Source of the DNA: Blautia faecicola
GTDB lineage: Bacteria; Bacillota; Clostridia; Lachnospirales; Lachnospiraceae
Length of the DNA stretch: 64,000 bases
Direction of reading: 5' to 3'
Assembly (NCBI RefSeq): GCF_004123145.1
Contig: NZ_SDKC01000001.1
Location: 564,001 to 628,000 of the forward strand
Numbering within the stretch: the stretch's first letter is position 1; every line of letters starts with the position of its first letter. The translations under genes and the position numbers were made by a program. This document shows, in pieces, positions 16,926-25,994 of the stretch. Under the pieces are notes generated by a model, which ran no database searches, was not told where the DNA came from, and saw only the letters and a program-made list of their open reading frames with translations.

Positions 16926-18151
16926 AACGGTATTTTATCGTATATGTAATCTTTGCAGTATTTTTTACAGTAGGAATGTATCTGATAACAAAGTATGAGG
17001 AAAATGCGAAAGCAACGCAGATAGCACTGCTCCTTGCAGAACATCCTGAACTGGAAGGGGAAATAGTTGCAATCTGGGAAAAGTCAGGAACAGTAGATTT
17101 TATAAGAGACCGGGACGATCAGAAGATAGAAAGAGTCGTACAGATGCTGGAAGAAACTTATGGTTATCACTCAGGGAGTGGATCTTCAGATGTGGTTATA
17201 AGGATTATCTGGGGAATTGGATTACTAGTGGGAGTCATAGTATGTAGCCTGTTCTTGTACCTGGACCGAAGAAAAAACTGGAGCAGATACGGTGATGAGG
17301 AACAATTACAGCAATTATATGAATGTCTGCAGGAATTCAGAAAAGGAAAATTCCAAACATATCCTGAAGAAACATCAGAATCGGAACAATGGTTAAAGGT
17401 GTGGGAATCTGTAAAGGAGCTGGGGCAATATTTCGAAGATTTGAAGGAACGTCTGGAGCAGGAAGAAAATGGTACGAAGAGTCTGATTACAGATATTTCC
17501 CATCAGTTGAAGACTCCGCTTGCATCACTCCGGATGAGTCATGAGCTGGTGGCAGAAAATCGGGTTACAGGAGAAGAACAGAGGGAGTTTCTGGAGCAGG
17601 AATCACAGGAACTTACCAAACTGGAACAGCTCTTGAATGAACTGGTAAATCTTTCAAGGCTGGAAACACATATGATCCAGATACATTCGCTTCATGAAAG
17701 CCTGAAGAAAACGCTAACAGAGGCTGTCAGTCAGATTTATATGAAGGCAAGAGGAAAAGATATTTCCATTCAGGTGGAGATGGATGATGATATAGTTGTG
17801 AACCATGATTCAAAATGGACGGTAGAAGCATTAACGAATATCCTTGAGAATGCAGTCAAATATTCACCGGAACATACAACGATTACAGTGAGGACGCAGG
17901 AGCTAGCAAGCAATGTGCTTATTGAAGTAGAAGATGAAGGAATGGGCATTCCTGCGGAGGAACTGCATAAGATCTATCAGAGATTTTACCGGGGAAGGAA
18001 AGCAAAGGAACAGGTAAAAGACGGAGCGGGTGTCGGTCTGTATCTTGCCAGAAAGATCATAGAAGAACAGGGGGGGACAATAGCAGCCAAAAGAAAGGCT
18101 GAGAAAGGTATGATATTTAAAGTGACACTGCCGCTCATAATAGGAGAATAG
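16898..18151 (+). CDS. Sensor histidine kinase
   Basis: 417 residues. Two membrane helices (about 12-31 and 101-122) enclose a small extracellular loop of about 70 residues. The dimerisation/phospho-acceptor helix has SHQLKTP with H202. The ATPase domain shows the N box (NILENAVKYSP), G1 (VEDEGMGIP) and G2 (GAGVGLYLARKI). The start overlaps the response-regulator gene. The short loop indicates that it may sense through the membrane or the partner transporter rather than a large ligand domain. Confidence 0.93.
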   Translation: MDRKGKQKLKRYFIVYVIFAVFFTVGMYLITKYEENAKATQIALLLAEHPELEGEIVAIWEKSGTVDFIRDRDDQKIERVVQMLEETYGYHSGSGSSDVVIRIIWGIGLLVGVIVCSLFLYLDRRKNWSRYGDEEQLQQLYECLQEFRKGKFQTYPEETSESEQWLKVWESVKELGQYFEDLKERLEQEENGTKSLITDISHQLKTPLASLRMSHELVAENRVTGEEQREFLEQESQELTKLEQLLNELVNLSRLETHMIQIHSLHESLKKTLTEAVSQIYMKARGKDISIQVEMDDDIVVNHDSKWTVEALTNILENAVKYSPEHTTITVRTQELASNVLIEVEDEGMGIPAEELHKIYQRFYRGRKAKEQVKDGAGVGLYLARKIIEEQGGTIAAKRKAEKGMIFKVTLPLIIGE

Positions 18152-18155
18152 TCGG

Positions 18156-18191
18156 AACCCTTACAAAACTGTTATGGTTGTTGTAAGGGTT
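18156..18191 (+). promoter_or_regulatory. Inverted repeat upstream of the ABC operon (operator or terminator)
   Basis: AACCCTTACAA (18156-18166) is a perfect inverted copy of TTGTAAGGGTT (18181-18191). It lies between the kinase stop and the ABC gene. The TATAGT at 18209-18214 is a likely -10, but no -35 stands at the right distance, so an activator-dependent promoter bound by the response regulator fits. A weak terminator is the alternative. Confidence 0.5.
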
Positions 18192-18246
18192 TTGTAATGC
18201 AGGAATGTTATAGTAGGGGTATGAAATGGAAAGGGGACTTGAAGAT

Positions 18247-18918
18247 ATGAGTAGTATTTTAAAAGTAGAAGATCTAGTAAAGTATTATGGAGAAGGCGAG
18301 AATCAGGTGAGAGCCGTGGATCATACAAGTTTACAGATAGAGAGAGGCAAGTTTACAGCTATCGTAGGACGTTCCGGCTCCGGAAAATCTACACTTCTGC
18401 ATCTGATTGGAGGGCTTGACAGACCGGATTCCGGCAAAGTATGGATTGATGGAACCGATATCTATTCTCGAAAAGATGATAAACTGGCACAGTTTCGAAG
18501 AAAGAAGATAGGATTTATCTTTCAGGATTTTAATCTGATTCCATCGCTGAATGTGTGGGAGAATATCGTTCTTCCGCTGGGACTTGATAATCGCAAGGTA
18601 AAGCCGCGGGAAGTGGAAGATATTCTCAAAAAAATCGGACTGCAGGATAAGAAAGATGCGATGCCGTCTGCTTTGTCTGGTGGACAGAAACAGAGAACTG
18701 CGATAGCCAGGGCATTGGTGACAAGACCGGCGATAATTTTGGCGGATGAGCCGACTGGAAACCTTGATTCCCAGACTGAGCTAGAGGTTATGAGCCTATT
18801 GAAAAGCTGCGTGTCGGATTTCGGGCAGACGCTTATCATGATTACCCATGATGAAACGATTGCCCAGATGGCGGATGAAATGATTATCATTGAAGATGGC
18901 AAGGCGGTGAGAAGATAA
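18247..18918 (+). CDS. ABC transporter ATP-binding protein (MacB/LolD/BceA type)
   Basis: 223 residues from ATG 18247. Walker A GRSGSGKS at 41-48, the signature LSGGQKQRTAIARAL, Walker B ILADEPTGNLD, and the switch His in MITHD. The sequence class is that of ATPases which partner FtsX-type permeases. Its stop overlaps the permease start (TAATG). Together with the two-component system just upstream it forms a sensing-and-transport module, typically for peptide antibiotics; the substrate cannot be read from the sequence. Confidence 0.93.
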   Translation: MSSILKVEDLVKYYGEGENQVRAVDHTSLQIERGKFTAIVGRSGSGKSTLLHLIGGLDRPDSGKVWIDGTDIYSRKDDKLAQFRRKKIGFIFQDFNLIPSLNVWENIVLPLGLDNRKVKPREVEDILKKIGLQDKKDAMPSALSGGQKQRTAIARALVTRPAIILADEPTGNLDSQTELEVMSLLKSCVSDFGQTLIMITHDETIAQMADEMIIIEDGKAVRR

Positions 18919-21380
18919 TGAAGATGACGACCAGAGTTGCATATTGCAATATGCGGCATTATAAGAGCAAAAACATACTGATTGGAATTGCCATTATCCT
19001 GACAACATTACTGCTGTTCGTAATCCCATCAATCGGAAAAGATATGGTGGAAGTGAACTTTGCGGTAATCAATAAGATTTATCCAACATGGCATGCCCTT
19101 TATCGGAACGTGGACGAGAGTACAGTTATGAAACTGGCGGCACATCATGATGTGAAAACTTACGGACTCCGCAGCGATGCGGGGTACATGAATCTGGAAG
19201 ATGCGACGGTTTCCATGATGTATATGGACAGAACAGGGATGGAACTTTATAAAGTGAAGCTGAAAGAGGGGCAACTTCCGCAGAAAGAAAATGATATTGT
19301 GGTTTCAAAAGGAATACTGGAAGCATTAGGACAGAATGGGAAAATCGGTGACACTATCACAGTACCTTATCAGATTCTGAAAGATGACGGACTGGATTAT
19401 ACGAAGGAGAAAGACTTTCGAATCTGTGGTTTTTTAGCAGATAATGAGAGCAGCAAAGAACAAAAACAATATACATCATTGGTTTCAGAGGCCTTTCTGA
19501 AAGCGGAGATACCGGTAGAACAGGTGAAATATCGGTTTTTACTTCAGGTGAATGGACAGAAAGGAAATACGACTGCAGATTATACAGAGACGATACAGAA
19601 TATTGCCAGACAGTTCGGGATTTCCGAGGATGACATGAATATTAATAAAGAGTATCTTGCAGCAAATTATGTGGATCCGGCTACAATTCCGGTGATTGTA
19701 GGAATCATGCTTATTGTTGTATTGGCGGGCATTATCACAATTTATAGTGTTTATTATGTATCTATGAACCAGAGGGTTCGGGAATTTGGAAAGTTAAAGG
19801 CAATCGGGGCTACGAAACGGCAGCTTAGACAAATCGTACTAAGAGAGGGAATGGGAGTGGCGTTGTTTGCCATTCCGATAGGACTTTTGATCGGAACAGT
19901 TGCTGTGAAAGTTGTACTTCTCCAGTTTGTAGAACATGCAAAGGATTCAAACGTACTTATAACAGAGGCATACAAGGTTGTAGCTAAAGGAGAAGTCCAA
20001 CTTTATTATTGGTGGATTTATCTGTTGGCAATTGCAGTGACTCTGTGTACAGTGTATCTGTCACTGATGAAGCCTATGCGTATGGCGGCGAAGGTATCAG
20101 AAATAGAAGCTATGCGTTACCAGGGAGGCAGTAAGCGACAGAAAAGCAGCAGGAAGGGATATCAATTTCTGAATATCGGACGACTGACCAAGAGAAATCT
20201 TGCAGAGAATAAAAAGAAGAGTACTATCACGATTGTATCTATGGCCGTTACCGGAATATTTGTCATGATGGTAGCAACGGTGCTGTCTTGTGCAAATCCG
20301 ATGGAAAGTGCAAAGAGTTCGATTGTGGGGCAATATGAGATTTCTCCAATTGTGGAATCCGGGAATAAAGAGCATCCTGAATATGAATGGGCGGAGGTTC
20401 AAAAGAATAATCCATTAAATGAAGGACTAAAGCAGCAGATAGAGGAGCTTGACGGTGTTGAGCGGGTAGATGTGTTTACCGCGTTGAAGGTATCAGGAGG
20501 ACCTTTTGAAGAAAAAATTGGAACCGAATTTATCAATGGAGTGCCGGAAGAATACGCAGAAGAGCTGAAAAAAGGAATCACTGAAGGCAATGTCACATAC
20601 GAGGAATTGAAATCCGGGGATAAAGTGATTCTGGACCGCGCGCTACTTCACTGGTATCCAGATATTAAAGTGGGAGATAAGCTGAAACTCAATATTCATG
20701 ATGGAGATAATACCTTTCAAAAAGAGATTGAAGTGGCAGCAATTGGTGAATATGGAGGAGGTCTGACAAACTATAACTGTCTTATCATGGCAAAAGAAGG
20801 GGCAGAGAAACTTACCATAAATAATTCTTCCAGCTATTTTCAGGTGATTGCAGATAAGGATTATGATGAGGCACTGGAAGCATCTCTACAGGCTATTGTG
20901 GATGGATCAGGCAGACTGCAGATGCGTACCTGGAAGAATGAGTACGATACATGGGAAAATGCCATACAGATGACTAGAGGTGCATGTTATGCATTTATCA
21001 TCATTCTGGCAGCAATCAGCATTATGAACTTGATTAACACAATGATCAATAGTGTCCATGTGCGAAAAAAGGAGCTTGGCATGATGCAGGCAATCGGAAT
21101 GTCGGACCGTCAGTTGATGAAGATGCTCCAGTTGGAAGGTATATTCTATACAGTAGGCACTCTTATTATCAGTATCGGAGTGGGAAGTCTTGCAGGATAT
21201 CCGTTGTTTTTATATGCAAAGCGTACAGGAATGTTTGATATCAGCACATACCATTATCCGGTAACAGCAGCTATTATTATAATTTTAACATTGTTTGTGA
21301 TACAGATGTTATTGGCAATATTCATTGCAAAGTCAGTAAGGAAAGATTCATTGATAGAGAGAATTCGTTTCAGTGAGTAA
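18918..21380 (+). CDS. FtsX-type ABC transporter permease
   Basis: 820 residues with an N-terminal helix (about 18-38), a large extracellular domain, three helices forming a first FtsX domain (about 255-385), a helix near 435 followed by a second extracellular domain, and a last FtsX domain (about 695-815). The motif RVREFGKLKAIGATKRQLRQ in the first FtsX domain and VRKKELGMMQAIGMSDRQ in the second are the coupling segments that touch the ATPase. The layout (two FtsX domains in one chain) fits bacitracin/lantibiotic-type exporters or sensors. Translationally coupled to the ATPase gene. Confidence 0.9.
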   Translation: MKMTTRVAYCNMRHYKSKNILIGIAIILTTLLLFVIPSIGKDMVEVNFAVINKIYPTWHALYRNVDESTVMKLAAHHDVKTYGLRSDAGYMNLEDATVSMMYMDRTGMELYKVKLKEGQLPQKENDIVVSKGILEALGQNGKIGDTITVPYQILKDDGLDYTKEKDFRICGFLADNESSKEQKQYTSLVSEAFLKAEIPVEQVKYRFLLQVNGQKGNTTADYTETIQNIARQFGISEDDMNINKEYLAANYVDPATIPVIVGIMLIVVLAGIITIYSVYYVSMNQRVREFGKLKAIGATKRQLRQIVLREGMGVALFAIPIGLLIGTVAVKVVLLQFVEHAKDSNVLITEAYKVVAKGEVQLYYWWIYLLAIAVTLCTVYLSLMKPMRMAAKVSEIEAMRYQGGSKRQKSSRKGYQFLNIGRLTKRNLAENKKKSTITIVSMAVTGIFVMMVATVLSCANPMESAKSSIVGQYEISPIVESGNKEHPEYEWAEVQKNNPLNEGLKQQIEELDGVERVDVFTALKVSGGPFEEKIGTEFINGVPEEYAEELKKGITEGNVTYEELKSGDKVILDRALLHWYPDIKVGDKLKLNIHDGDNTFQKEIEVAAIGEYGGGLTNYNCLIMAKEGAEKLTINNSSSYFQVIADKDYDEALEASLQAIVDGSGRLQMRTWKNEYDTWENAIQMTRGACYAFIIILAAISIMNLINTMINSVHVRKKELGMMQAIGMSDRQLMKMLQLEGIFYTVGTLIISIGVGSLAGYPLFLYAKRTGMFDISTYHYPVTAAIIIILTLFVIQMLLAIFIAKSVRKDSLIERIRFSE

Positions 21381-21539
21381 GAATATAAATTTCTGATGTT
21401 TAATGCAGATACTAATCAATGTCATAATAAAAAGGGGGACTTGATTTCTCAAATCCCCCAGTGTATAATGAACTCAAGAAAGGTATTCAGATGCAAAATC
21501 TGATGCCCTCAGTTAAATTTTATATTCTATGTATAAGTC

Positions 21540-21576
21540 ATAGCATCCAAAACTTTCCTAGGGTCGTGGATGCTAT
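21540..21576 (-). terminator. Terminator-like hairpin of the small toxin gene
   Basis: ATAGCATCC (21540-21548) pairs with GGATGCTAT (21568-21576). The toxin stop codon lies inside the right arm. A shared terminator like this is usual in type I toxin loci. Confidence 0.5.
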
Positions 21577-21653
21577 TTCTTATTATGTCGATCTATATAA
21601 GTCAAAGCCGCAAAAATTACCAATAGTAAAGTCAATACTTCCATTGTATTCAT
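21573..21653 (-). CDS. Putative type I holin-like toxin, 26 residues
   Basis: A minus-strand micro-gene with ATG at 21653 and AAGGAGGG 9 bases upstream. The product is MNTMEVLTLLLVIFAALTYI followed by DRHNKK: one hydrophobic helix and a charged tail, as in the putative holin-like toxins of Firmicutes. Such toxins are usually silenced by an antisense RNA; none is proven here. The surrounding gap between the ABC permease and the S1 gene (21381-21875) has no other convincing gene. Confidence 0.55.
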   Translation of the reverse strand: MNTMEVLTLLLVIFAALTYIDRHNKK

Positions 21654-21875
21654 GGGCATCACCCTCCTTGGATACTAGAGGGCAAAATCGAAATGCATCC
21701 GTCTTTCCGGTTCAGTAATACCGAATCAGTATAACACGTTACCGTTTTCAGTACAATAAGGTAATGGTCTGAAAAATACTTTATTCTGTCACCTTATGTA
21801 GCTGTATCGTGAGTATTTGCTGGACTAATTGGTGCTGTATATGAAAAAAAGCTATTTAAAAATAAGGTGGAAGCC

Positions 21876-22802
21876 TTATATGGTCTGCTTGATGATGCGG
21901 GTGATGATGCCGAGGGCAACATTACGCTCTTCATCAATATGCGTCACCACAAAGGATACCTGATCCTTTTTCCCGACTGTCCGGCTGTCATAGCAGGAGT
22001 GGGCAATGGCATTGACACCGATGGAGAGCCGGACAAAGACGGTGCCTTTATGGATGTCTTCCACAGTTCCGGCGTATTTTCCCTGAATCTTACATTTTTT
22101 CATGTTTTCCTTGCTGGTGTTGCCTTCCACACTTTTGACATCTGCGTGGACAATGACCTGCTCCGGTGAGTCTGCCCGCACATCCAGGATGCGTACCAGG
22201 ATGTGATCGCCTACCTGGAAGCGTTCTCTGGCATCACCCATCCAGTCGAAGGACAGGTCTCTGGCAAGAATGGAGGTTTCCACACCGAAAATTTCTGCCC
22301 GGACTACCTTTTCCGCAACAGCAATGACTCTTGCCTGCACGATACGGTCTTCATAAACTTTCGGCATTCCGGAAGCATCTTTATCCAGATAGAAGATCTG
22401 GCGTTTCTTCAGCATCGCTTCTTTCCGGCTGGCGACAATGCTGCGTGTCTTCGGATCTAATCCCTTAATCAGAAAATCAATCTCACATCCAAGCATATTG
22501 TTGAGGATTTTGTTCTGCCGCAGAGCAAGCTCCCCATAATCGTGTGCTTCATCCTGCATGAGATGGATCATCATCTCAGTTACTGGGATGACAGTACGGA
22601 AATCCTTGTAGTAAACCACGGCAATGAGGCTGCCGTTTTCTGTTTTCTCGATACCGCCAAGCATTCCGGTTAAGATCCGGCGGGTACGGTAGGCATTCTG
22701 GATCTCATGCCAGGTAAGGTCTGAAATGGACTGGGCTGTTTCCAGCTTCGCATCGGAATCCAGAGTTAAAATAGGTGTGTTGGTTGTTTCGTTTGGCATC
22801 AT
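21876..22802 (-). CDS. S1-domain RNA-binding protein of the conjugative element
   Basis: 308 residues from ATG 22802 (AAAGGAG site). The C-terminal half holds two OB-fold regions of the S1 type: about 150-215 (VQARVIAVAEKVVRAEIFGVE... DHILVRILDV) and about 228-300 (GKYAGTVEDIHKGTVFVRL ... VSFVVTHIDEERNVALGI). The N-terminal half resembles other element-encoded S1-like proteins with no known role. It binds RNA or ssDNA by family inference. It is the last gene of the leftward VirD4 operon. Confidence 0.75.
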   Translation of the reverse strand: MMPNETTNTPILTLDSDAKLETAQSISDLTWHEIQNAYRTRRILTGMLGGIEKTENGSLIAVVYYKDFRTVIPVTEMMIHLMQDEAHDYGELALRQNKILNNMLGCEIDFLIKGLDPKTRSIVASRKEAMLKKRQIFYLDKDASGMPKVYEDRIVQARVIAVAEKVVRAEIFGVETSILARDLSFDWMGDARERFQVGDHILVRILDVRADSPEQVIVHADVKSVEGNTSKENMKKCKIQGKYAGTVEDIHKGTVFVRLSIGVNAIAHSCYDSRTVGKKDQVSFVVTHIDEERNVALGIITRIIKQTI

Positions 22803-22818
22803 AGTGTCTCCTTTCAAA

Positions 22819-24789
22819 TTATGACATGATAGAATCTTTATCTAAAGGAACCATGTCTGTGTGATCCGAATAGTTATCTGCTGAGAAGTCATCCGGGAAA
22901 TCGTGATAGCCAGGTTCCTGATAAACGCTTTGCTGGTCAAAGTGCGGTTCAGCTTTTTTCTTTTTCTGCTTTCCATAAGAAGCGGTTTTTTTCGGGTGGG
23001 AAGCAGGAATAGTTGGAGTGTACGTATATTCTTCACTACATGCTCCTTTTCTCCATTCCGGAATATGTTCGGAAGCCTTCCGGGGAATGAGTTTTTGGGC
23101 ATCCGGGTGCAGGGTGTAATCGTATTTTTCTACCTGCAGTACCTTCTGACCACGCAGGATAATCAGTGCAGTATCCAGCGGGAGCCGCAGGATCTCATCC
23201 GGAGTTAAGAGCTTTCGTTTCCCGATGGATCTGGTCTGGCGGTATTCCGGTGTATAATCGGATACCCTCCAGCTATTTAATTGTTTGGCTTCGCTGCTGA
23301 CACCAACGGTCACATCACCGGAGCGGTTAGAGATAAATGTAGCAGTTACCTCATCCGTACAGCCTAAAAATAGCTGAGTGTCGCAGTTCCCGATGATTTC
23401 CTGCCATTGGTTTAAGGGATACCGGTTCTGCATCTGAGGCAGGTTTTGGAAAATGCAGGAAATACTGAGGTTTCGACTTCGGATCACGGAAATCTTTTTG
23501 TTGAGCGATAGGATTGCTCCCGTATTCGCCAGCTCATCAGCCAGGATATGTACCGGAACCGGCAGTTTTCCATCTTCCCCATAGGTGTCTGCATAACGGA
23601 CCAGTTTGATAAATACGAAGGTCATAAACAGGGAAGAAAGAAAATCAAAAGTGCTGTCTTGATCCGAAGTGATGCAGAAGTATGCACATTTTTCTTTTCC
23701 CGGCAGCGTCAGGTTGATCTCATCATAGGAAGTGATCTGGCGGATCAGCTTGTTCTGGAATACCTGAAGTCTGGAACCGAGTCCGATGATGACGCCGGAA
23801 CGTACCGTGTCACTTGCCTGCTTATAGATGCAGTAGGGGACTTTTGCCGGATGGGAGACCGGAAGCAGGTCAAAGAGGCTGTTCAGTTCTTTTTCCGAAC
23901 TCATGGTCAGGAGTTTGTATACCTGTCCGATATTCTTTGCCTCCGGTGGGAATCCCTGATCCACATAGAGAATCAGAGCTTTTAATAAGTTCATCTCGGC
24001 ATTGTCCCAGAAGTGATCGCCTTTGGCAGAACCGGTATTCTGGATGATGACATCAGCAAATACCTGTGCCATGGTTTCCTGTCCGCCAATTTCACCCAGA
24101 CAATTCCAACTATCCGAGTTTTCCGGGTTTACAAGATTAAAGGATTTCACGATATATCCGGCATTCTCAAGGTAAGTGGCTGTACTTTCGTACAATTCCG
24201 ATTTTGGATCGGTGATGATGAGGCTTTCCCCGCGGGCAACACACTGGAAGATCATGTTGCGTGCAAAGGCCCGGCTTTTCATGGAACCGCTGGCACCGTA
24301 AACGGCAATATTCCGGTTCATGCGGGTATCCTTCGGGAGACAAACGGCTTTTCCGTTCAGTTTTCCAAGAATGGTTCCCTTGTGTTTCTTGACATCATTC
24401 GTAAGCTCCAGTACCTGATGCATTTCCTCCAAAGTCATAAAACCGGAAGTCCCATAGGTTCCCTTTGTGGAATAATTCAGGTTCCGGCCCCGGTCTGTTA
24501 TTTCCCCGTTTCGGTCAAATCCCATACGCATGAGAAGGAAGGTCAGGAGTCCAAAAGCTGCCAGACATAGAAAAATCCCATACAGATTGTACGGGAAAGC
24601 AGTCAGGGCATCCAGACAGGCGAGCGGGTGCGGGGAGGGGATCTGCGGGGCAGTTCCGTTTCCGGCAAAATTGCCGGCAGATTCCCAGGTCTGATAGTTG
24701 CGGATAAATTGAGCAACATAGCCTCCTGCATAGAGGGTGCAGAAGGTGATCGGAAGCATATAAATGAGCTTCCACCATTTACGGTTCAT
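22819..24789 (-). CDS. VirD4/TraG-type coupling protein
   Basis: 656 residues from ATG 24789, chosen for its AAAAGGGGG site. Two N-terminal membrane helices (about 7-28 and 65-90) precede the ATPase domain, with Walker A YGASGSMKS near 167-175 and Walker B VHILADELANTG near 412-424. The Ser-Met-Lys-Ser variant of Walker A is usual for Firmicutes VirD4 proteins. It brings the relaxase-DNA complex to the mating channel. No intact relaxase of this element is visible in the window. The Lys-rich C-terminal tail (about 590-650) may contact that partner. Confidence 0.92.
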   Translation of the reverse strand: MNRKWWKLIYMLPITFCTLYAGGYVAQFIRNYQTWESAGNFAGNGTAPQIPSPHPLACLDALTAFPYNLYGIFLCLAAFGLLTFLLMRMGFDRNGEITDRGRNLNYSTKGTYGTSGFMTLEEMHQVLELTNDVKKHKGTILGKLNGKAVCLPKDTRMNRNIAVYGASGSMKSRAFARNMIFQCVARGESLIITDPKSELYESTATYLENAGYIVKSFNLVNPENSDSWNCLGEIGGQETMAQVFADVIIQNTGSAKGDHFWDNAEMNLLKALILYVDQGFPPEAKNIGQVYKLLTMSSEKELNSLFDLLPVSHPAKVPYCIYKQASDTVRSGVIIGLGSRLQVFQNKLIRQITSYDEINLTLPGKEKCAYFCITSDQDSTFDFLSSLFMTFVFIKLVRYADTYGEDGKLPVPVHILADELANTGAILSLNKKISVIRSRNLSISCIFQNLPQMQNRYPLNQWQEIIGNCDTQLFLGCTDEVTATFISNRSGDVTVGVSSEAKQLNSWRVSDYTPEYRQTRSIGKRKLLTPDEILRLPLDTALIILRGQKVLQVEKYDYTLHPDAQKLIPRKASEHIPEWRKGACSEEYTYTPTIPASHPKKTASYGKQKKKKAEPHFDQQSVYQEPGYHDFPDDFSADNYSDHTDMVPLDKDSIMS

Positions 24790-25885
24790 GTAAAAACCCC
24801 CTTTTGAATTTGCAAAGGTCAATACTGGAGAAATGGATTGTGGCAGTTAAGTATTTTTTCAGGACCGGAATCTGAAAATCGAAACAGATCAGGTTCCCGG
24901 ATCTGCCGTATACATTTAAGCCGGTATTGAACCGGTTGATTCGCTGCATGTCAAAATCATAAGCAAGAAGGATGGGGTTCCCGGAAGCATCCGTGGCATC
25001 ATGTTCCAGTGGAATTGAATCGCTGCGGCAGCCCAGATCGGACAGCAGGAGGTTGTCCAGCTTTTCCATGATCTCAGGGTGAACCAGCAGTTTTAAAAGC
25101 ACTTCCCCTTCCGGAGTATTGGGAAGGTAATGGAAATGCTCGAAGGAGGTGTCCAGCATAAACAGGCTCTTTTTGTAGCCTCCGGTACTGGTAAACAGCC
25201 GGAAAGCCATTTCCATGTCGGTTCCGGTCATGATTGCCCGGATCTGTGGATGTCCGTTGTAAGGGTAGCCTTGCAGGTAATGCTGCAGGAAGGCGTTTAA
25301 GCGGACTTCCGTTCGATATTCCCATTTCAGGACTCCGTTTCCCGTGTTATAAAGGACATAGACACATTGCGGTGCCATCAGGATGCCCATGCTGCGGGAG
25401 TTCCTAATCTTCGTGGTCTCCGGGCCCAATTCCTTAATTTCTCTGGAAGCGTAAAAAAGAGGAAGGCTTCGCATACCGATGGAACCAGCTTCGCGGTGAT
25501 TACAGAAGATGTCAGGTTTTACATCCGGATAAAAGGGAATCCCGGCATGAAGGAGTGTCAGATACGTTTCGGCTTTCTGATGTAAGCGGATACGTCGGGA
25601 TACTTCACTTCGGATGAGGTTCGTCTCGGTATTGCCGGTCAGATAGCACTGGAAGCGTAGCGGCGAGACAGATAACAGCATCTCTTTCGCAGCTTTTGTA
25701 AGACGGTAGCCTCTGAGAGCATCCCGGTAGTGGGTACGGATGAGGTGTTCCGCCTTCAAATCCGTAATGAGTTTTTCCGCATAGGAGGCACTTGGGATGA
25801 GTCTGTTTAGCTGGTCTGCGGGAAATTCCCCGCACATCCCTATCATTTCCAGTAAGCGGTATTTCGTAGTGTCAGGTCTTATCAA
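24779..25885 (-). CDS. Winged-helix protein, replication-relaxation-like
   Basis: 368 residues. The first 65 residues form a helix-turn-helix (LLEMIGMCGEFPADQLNRLI, SYAEKLITDLKAEHLIRTHY) of the kind seen in replication-relaxation proteins; the rest has no recognised domain. The start is TTG at 25885: GAGGTG lies 7-8 bases upstream, and the only nearby ATG opens a three-codon reading frame that stops on top of the TTG. The 3-prime end overlaps virD4 by 11 bp. It may regulate transfer or replication of the element. Confidence 0.6.
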   Translation of the reverse strand: MIRPDTTKYRLLEMIGMCGEFPADQLNRLIPSASYAEKLITDLKAEHLIRTHYRDALRGYRLTKAAKEMLLSVSPLRFQCYLTGNTETNLIRSEVSRRIRLHQKAETYLTLLHAGIPFYPDVKPDIFCNHREAGSIGMRSLPLFYASREIKELGPETTKIRNSRSMGILMAPQCVYVLYNTGNGVLKWEYRTEVRLNAFLQHYLQGYPYNGHPQIRAIMTGTDMEMAFRLFTSTGGYKKSLFMLDTSFEHFHYLPNTPEGEVLLKLLVHPEIMEKLDNLLLSDLGCRSDSIPLEHDATDASGNPILLAYDFDMQRINRFNTGLNVYGRSGNLICFDFQIPVLKKYLTATIHFSSIDLCKFKRGFLHEP

Positions 25886-25922
25886 ATAAGCATCACCTCA
25901 ATTCAGTTCTTACCCATGCAAG

Positions 25923-25938
25923 CCTATACTTGGGTAAA
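25923..25938 (-). promoter_or_regulatory. Probable third copy of the TTTACCC promoter box
   Basis: On the minus strand TTTACCC (25932-25938) is followed after 3 bases by TATAGG (25923-25928), matching the box-to-minus-10 layout at 13485 and 27418. The -35 is poor. It would give a leader of about 30 nt before the TTG start at 25885. TTACCCA and TGGGTAA also form an inverted repeat here. Confidence 0.4.
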
Positions 25939-25994
25939 TCTCCGGTGGTTTGGAGATAAAAAAAGCAAGAAAACAAAGTTCCCTGCGGTGGTTC

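Noticed and set aside
21461-21718. An 85-codon plus-strand frame after the ABC permease
   Set aside because: No ribosome binding site, no protein character, and it runs antisense through the convincing holin-like toxin gene and its terminator.
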